From: CAZRDB01 sp964598695
Lineage (GTDB): Bacteria > Armatimonadota > Zipacnadia > UBA1398
Assembly (NCBI GenBank): GCA_964598695.1
Contig: CAZRDB010000196.1
Span: forward strand, 1-9,123
Direction of reading: 5' to 3'
Length of the DNA: 9,123 bases
Under the pieces are notes generated by a model, which was given only the letters and a program-made list of their open reading frames with translations, had not been told where the DNA came from and did no database searches. Positions 5,955 through 9,123 of the stretch are shown piece by piece. Every line of letters starts with the position of its first letter. The first letter of the stretch is position 1. The position numbers and the translations under genes were made by a program.

Positions 5955-7592
5955 TCAGCCCTCCGGTGGCAGCGACCAGCGGCGGAGGATCGCCTGCAGG
6001 TTGCCGCCGAGGATCCTCCGCTTGTCCTCGTCCGGGATGCGGGCATAGAGGATCGGGCCCAGGCCCCAGGCGATCGGCAGGTCCTGGAGGTCGCTCCCGA
6101 AGAGCAGGCGGTCGGCGCCGATCTCCGCCACCACGCGCTCGCAGTCGCCAGGCCCGAGCAGCGGGCACGAGCAGACGAACAGGTTGTCGTGCCGCCGCAT
6201 CGTCTCGGCATGGGCCGTCGTGCAGTGGCCGGTGAAGAAGCACGCCTCGCTGTAGGTCTCCACCAGGCGCCGGAGCCACTCGGGCGAGCCCCAGTCGTGG
6301 TTGAGCACGATCCAGCCCCGCTCGTTCGCCCACTCGCAAGCGACCTCGATCAGCGGGTGCTCCGTCGGGAAGCCCTGGTAGTGCGGGATGAGCTTGATCC
6401 CGCGCAGGCCGAGGGCCTCGCAGCGCGCCAACTCAGTGCGCATCGCCTCCGCGCCCCGGCGCGGGTTCAGGAGCGCGAACCCGACGAAGCGCTCCGGGTA
6501 GCGGCGGACAGCCTCGGCGACGAGGTCGTTGCCGTGGCACTCGTCGGAGAGGACCCCGGCGAAGCTGAAGGCGCAGCACCTCTCCACGCCGAGCCGCTCC
6601 ATCTCGCGTACGGTCTCGTCCAACCCTCCCCCAGGGACGTGGTAGTGGCACATCCGGCCGCCCAGGTGGCCGTGGCAGTCCCAGATCGGCACCCCCACGG
6701 GCTTCCGCACCTCCCGCGCGCCACAACCGTCCGAGGGAGTCCCGACGACCAGCCTCTCCCGCGGCGTCGGAGGAGCGTCCGTCGAGGCGCCGGTCGGCAG
6801 CTCGATCGGCGCCCCATCCCGGGACAGCAGCAGCCGCAGGTTGTCGCCGGCGATGAGCGCCTTCGCCTCGTCACTGACCTCGGCGAGGAGCACGGGGGCC
6901 AGGGCCTGGCCCATGTTGAGCAACGGCCAGCACGAGCCGTAGAGCAGCCGTTCGGCGCCCCACCGCTCCGTGAGGTACTCGATCCCCCGGTACAGCCAGT
7001 AGCCGGCGAGGTCGATGCGGAGGTTCGGGCAGGCGTCCAGGGTGCGGTAGATCGTCCGCTGGGCGCGGCGGATCCGCCACTCGCGCGCCACTACGGGGAG
7101 CGTCGGCCAGCGCCGGCATAGCGCGACGATCGCCTCCCAGTCGAGGTAGTCCCAGTGGAGGGGCTCGCCGAGGTCGTTGCCATCGACGATGACGGGCACG
7201 CGCGCCTCGGCCAGCGGCTCCAGCAGTTCGTCGACACACCAGTCGGTGAGCGGGAAGCGGTACTGGCGCGGGCACAGCAACACCGCGCCGACGCCGACCT
7301 CGCGCAGCCGGTCCACCCAGGCGCCGGGGCTGGGGAGGCCCTCGTCGGCGCCGGTTGGGAGAGCGGCCCAGAGGGGGTGCAGGCGCGGCTGAGCGGCGAG
7401 CCTCTCCAGGATCCGTCCGTTGCCCTCGGCCGGATGGTTCTCACGGGACAGACAGTCGACGACCAGCGCCTCGGCAACGCCGTGGTGGTCGAGGTCGGCG
7501 AGGAGGTCGTCGACGGACTGCGGGCCTCCCTCGGCAAGCAGTCGATGGCGGCCGATCATGCAGTTCGCGTCGAACGGGCGGATCCGGGGCAT
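5955..7592 (-). CDS. Two-domain amidohydrolase-2 family protein (inactive N-half, active-type C-half)
   Basis: Metal-dependent TIM-barrel hydrolase or decarboxylase of the amidohydrolase-2 (ACMSD-like) family; substrate unknown; no signal peptide, so cytoplasmic. The 545 residues form two related domains, about 1-257 and 302-545, joined by a Pro-rich linker. Their final segments align without gaps (216-257 with 496-537, about 17 of 42 identical by hand). The C-terminal domain has the family metal site: H307-G-H309 on strand 1, H432 in NHDW, H456 in TGHC and D501 in FGSD; H404 is a further candidate. In the N-terminal domain the matching positions are N10/M12 and C221, and the strand-5 and strand-6 histidines are absent, so it should not bind the metal. 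Single-domain members are usually about 250-350 residues, so this is a fusion. Start ATG 7592 is set by GAGGAG-type ribosome site 8 bases upstream; the frame extends to ATG 7769, but those 59 residues are Arg-rich and lack a domain match. Convergent with the dehydrogenase; divergent from the alpha-galactosidase. Confidence 0.92.
   Translation of the reverse strand: MPRIRPFDANCMIGRHRLLAEGGPQSVDDLLADLDHHGVAEALVVDCLSRENHPAEGNGRILERLAAQPRLHPLWAALPTGADEGLPSPGAWVDRLREVGVGAVLLCPRQYRFPLTDWCVDELLEPLAEARVPVIVDGNDLGEPLHWDYLDWEAIVALCRRWPTLPVVAREWRIRRAQRTIYRTLDACPNLRIDLAGYWLYRGIEYLTERWGAERLLYGSCWPLLNMGQALAPVLLAEVSDEAKALIAGDNLRLLLSRDGAPIELPTGASTDAPPTPRERLVVGTPSDGCGAREVRKPVGVPIWDCHGHLGGRMCHYHVPGGGLDETVREMERLGVERCCAFSFAGVLSDECHGNDLVAEAVRRYPERFVGFALLNPRRGAEAMRTELARCEALGLRGIKLIPHYQGFPTEHPLIEVACEWANERGWIVLNHDWGSPEWLRRLVETYSEACFFTGHCTTAHAETMRRHDNLFVCSCPLLGPGDCERVVAEIGADRLLFGSDLQDLPIAWGLGPILYARIPDEDKRRILGGNLQAILRRWSLPPEG
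5982..6021. other. Inverted repeat near the 3' end of the amidohydrolase gene
   Basis: GCGGAGGATC (5982-5991) is the exact reverse complement of GATCCTCCGC (6012-6021), with 20 bases between. It lies inside the last 25 codons of the amidohydrolase gene and about 57 bases beyond the stop of the convergent dehydrogenase gene. It could form a hairpin in the dehydrogenase transcript, since no terminator fits in the 30-base gap at 5925-5954. No U-tract follows. It may equally be a coincidence of Arg/Ile/Leu codons. Confidence 0.3.
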
Positions 7593-7600
7593 CGCGGCGG

Positions 7601-7607
7601 CTCCTCT
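7601..7607 (-). promoter_or_regulatory. Ribosome binding site deciding the amidohydrolase ATG at 7592
   Basis: On the minus strand this reads AGAGGAG, 8 bases before the ATG at 7592. It supports that start over the in-frame ATG at 7769, from which the extra residues would also overlap the divergent galactosidase start. Confidence 0.65.
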
Positions 7608-7608
7608 C

Positions 7609-7621
7609 CCCCGGACCGGGG
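7609..7621. promoter_or_regulatory. Palindrome beside the amidohydrolase ribosome site, possible operator
   Basis: CCCCGG (7609-7614) and CCGGGG (7616-7621) form a 6-base-arm palindrome around one central base, directly upstream of the amidohydrolase Shine-Dalgarno sequence. A repressor site here could block that gene. Arms are short and purely G/C, so support is weak. Confidence 0.2.
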
Positions 7622-7678
7622 TTCGCGCGCGGGGGGCGAGGTTCCTGTGCGTGATCGGCCATTGCCCGAGGTCTCGCT

Positions 7679-7690
7679 GGCGCCGGCGCC
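7679..7690. promoter_or_regulatory. 12-bp perfect palindrome at the centre of the divergent intergenic region
   Basis: GGCGCCGGCGCC is a perfect palindrome sitting almost exactly midway between the two divergent gene starts (7592 minus and 7768 plus). Central placement would suit one regulator controlling both the amidohydrolase and the alpha-galactosidase. I could not recognise -35/-10 elements on either strand in this 175-base gap, so the site is tentative. Confidence 0.25.
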
Positions 7691-7767
7691 GAACCCCCTG
7701 GCGTTCGGGATCGGCCTCGCGGCGCTCGTCGCGGGCCGCGGCAGAGGGTATCGAGAGGCGGCAGACC

Positions 7768-9123
7768 ATGTGTCATCCCCCGTCGGTGGGGCTTCTGCTC
7801 TTCCCCGCGACCGTGCTGCTCTCATCGCTTGCCGTCGGCGCGCCGGCCGCGCTCGAGCCCTACTCCTCCCGGCCGACAGCCGACGAGCTGGCCTTCGCCG
7901 AGCGGTGGAAGAGCTTCCTCCTGGGAGGGGGCGAGGCGGAGGCCGGTCGCTACGTCACGGACCTCCCGTTCTCGTTCCGCTGCGGCGAGCGGAGCAGCCG
8001 CGAGTGGGTTCGGGTCGACACGGCGCGCGTCGAGTCGGGGGAGTGGCGGGTGGACGGCGCCCGCACGCACATCCTGACCTGGGAGGACGCCGCCACCGCA
8101 CTCACCTGCGAGATGCGGCTGACCGAGTTCCGCGGCTACCCCGCCTTCCAGTGGGTCGTGTGGGTCCGCAACGAAGGGACCGGCGACTCCGCCAAGGTGC
8201 ACGACTTCTGGGGGATCGACACCTGCTGGAACGCGCCCGACGGCTCGATGCCGATCCTCCATCGGTCGGTCGGCTCCCCGGGCCACGAAGACGACTTCGA
8301 GTTCCGGAGCGAGGTCATGCACAACTCGATGTGGGACCAGCGCCGGCGGATCCCGATGGACACCCCCACCAACACCCGCTGGGGCGAGACGCAGGCCTAC
8401 CACATCCCGAACGACCACCGCTCGAGCGCGGTCTGGCTGCCGTTCTTCAACTACCAGACGGGCCGCGACGGGCTGATCACGGCCTTGGGTTGGAGCGGCG
8501 CTTGGCGCGCCTACTTCGACCACCAGGGCGGTGGAGCCTCGACGATCCTGGCCGGCGTGGAGAACCTCGACACCATCCTCCACCCCGGGGAGGCCGTGCG
8601 CTCGACGCTCAACCTCGCGCTGTACTGGCAGGGCGAGCCGATGCACGGCCAGAACCTGTTCCGCCGACTCGTCCTCGACCACTTCACGCCCCACCTCGAC
8701 GGCAAGCCGGTCGAGCCGCCCGTCTCCGGCGTCGTCTGGGGCGGCATCCCCTCGGAGGAGCACCTGGCGATCATCGACGAGATCCGGGCCCACGCGGTCC
8801 CGCTCGACGTCTACTGGTTCGACGCGGGCTGGTACGGCACGGGAACCGTCCCCTCCTACTCGGTCTTCGAGGGCGACTGGGGGCCCATGGCCGGCGACTG
8901 GCGCCCCAACCCCAACTGGCACAACGGCACGCTCGAGCCGGTCGCCGATGCCGCGCACGCGGCGGGGATGCAGTTCCTTGTGTGGGTCGAGCCTTGCCGC
9001 GCGATCCAAGGCCGGCCGATCACGCTCGAGCACCCGGAGTACTTCCTCACCGGCAACGCCGAGGGTCGGGCGAGCGATGGCCAGACCCTCCTCCTGGACC
9101 TCGGCAAGCCGGAGGCATTCGAC
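7768..9123 (+). CDS. Exported GH36-type alpha-galactosidase (3' end cut by window edge)
   Basis: Retaining alpha-galactosidase of the GH36 group (clan GH-D), releasing terminal alpha-galactosyl residues. 452 codons are visible to the window edge with no stop; relatives of this type are usually about 700 residues, so roughly the last third is missing. A Sec signal peptide is likely (hydrophobic core about 8-23, AVGAPA near 23-28 as cleavage region). An N-terminal beta-sandwich (about 30-320) follows, then the start of the TIM barrel: YWFDAGWYG at 349-357, GDW..NP.W near 375-390, WVEP at 406-409 and LLLDLG.PEA at 441-450. The nucleophile and acid/base aspartates lie beyond the edge, so activity cannot be confirmed. 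Start ATG 7768 has GAGAGG 9 bases upstream. The signal peptide is odd in lacking Lys or Arg before its core; an in-frame GTG at 7651 would add an Arg-rich stretch but has no good ribosome site. Divergent from the amidohydrolase gene across 175 bases. Related GH27/GH31 assignments fit less well. Confidence 0.9.
   Translation, partial: MCHPPSVGLLLFPATVLLSSLAVGAPAALEPYSSRPTADELAFAERWKSFLLGGGEAEAGRYVTDLPFSFRCGERSSREWVRVDTARVESGEWRVDGARTHILTWEDAATALTCEMRLTEFRGYPAFQWVVWVRNEGTGDSAKVHDFWGIDTCWNAPDGSMPILHRSVGSPGHEDDFEFRSEVMHNSMWDQRRRIPMDTPTNTRWGETQAYHIPNDHRSSAVWLPFFNYQTGRDGLITALGWSGAWRAYFDHQGGGASTILAGVENLDTILHPGEAVRSTLNLALYWQGEPMHGQNLFRRLVLDHFTPHLDGKPVEPPVSGVVWGGIPSEEHLAIIDEIRAHAVPLDVYWFDAGWYGTGTVPSYSVFEGDWGPMAGDWRPNPNWHNGTLEPVADAAHAAGMQFLVWVEPCRAIQGRPITLEHPEYFLTGNAEGRASDGQTLLLDLGKPEAFD

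Noticed and set aside
4898..6235. A 445-codon plus-strand frame overlapping the dehydrogenase
   Set aside because: Extremely Arg/Pro-rich, out of frame with the real gene and running into the antisense of the amidohydrolase.
7593..7769. N-terminal extension of the amidohydrolase from ATG 7769
   Set aside because: Arg-rich residues without domain match, overlapping the divergent gene start; ATG 7592 has a strong ribosome site and begins right at the first barrel strand.
7822..9033. A 403-codon minus-strand frame opposite the galactosidase
   Set aside because: Antisense shadow of the GH36 gene; no domain, no ribosome site.
1..9123. tRNA, rRNA, CRISPR arrays, insertion sequences, phage or toxin-antitoxin genes
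   Set aside because: I looked for cloverleaf-like segments, regularly spaced repeats, transposase motifs and small paired genes and saw none; coding sequence fills nearly all of the window.

Overview
The window is a strongly G+C-rich bacterial segment, dense with genes and with clear Shine-Dalgarno sequences. I see six protein-coding genes, no RNA genes, no insertion sequences and no CRISPR. The two outermost genes, both glycoside hydrolases, run off the window edges. The mix of glycosidases, a sugar-type dehydrogenase and an amidohydrolase resembles polysaccharide-degrading soil or aquatic phyla such as Planctomycetota, Armatimonadota or Eisenbacteria-like lineages. That is only an impression: there is no phylogenetic marker here.

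Layout. 1-2566 (minus): a GH38 alpha-mannosidase lacking its C-terminal end. 2706-3713 (minus) and 3975-4748 (minus): two paralogous single-pass membrane proteins sharing an outer domain that resembles the GspC-type beta domain of secretion systems; the downstream copy also has a small lipocalin-like C-terminal domain. 4893-5924 (plus): a zinc-dependent medium-chain dehydrogenase of the sorbitol/threonine dehydrogenase type, with a good sigma70-like promoter. 5955-7592 (minus): a double-domain amidohydrolase-2 protein, whose C-terminal half keeps the metal site and whose N-terminal half has lost it. 7768-9123 (plus): the N-terminal 452 residues of an exported GH36-type alpha-galactosidase.

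How the genes may work together (inference). The GH36 enzyme carries a signal peptide and would release galactosyl residues outside the cytoplasm. The GH38 enzyme has no signal and would trim mannosides inside the cell. The dehydrogenase and amidohydrolase are plausible downstream sugar or sugar-acid enzymes, although their substrates cannot be read from sequence. The membrane pair has no obvious metabolic link and may be an independent cell-envelope unit.

The most unusual items are the fused active/inactive amidohydrolase and the tandem GspC-like pair. I found no evidence of a wholly new system, such as a defence island, RNA-guided system or mobile element. In this G+C-rich DNA many long frames lie opposite real genes and were discarded.
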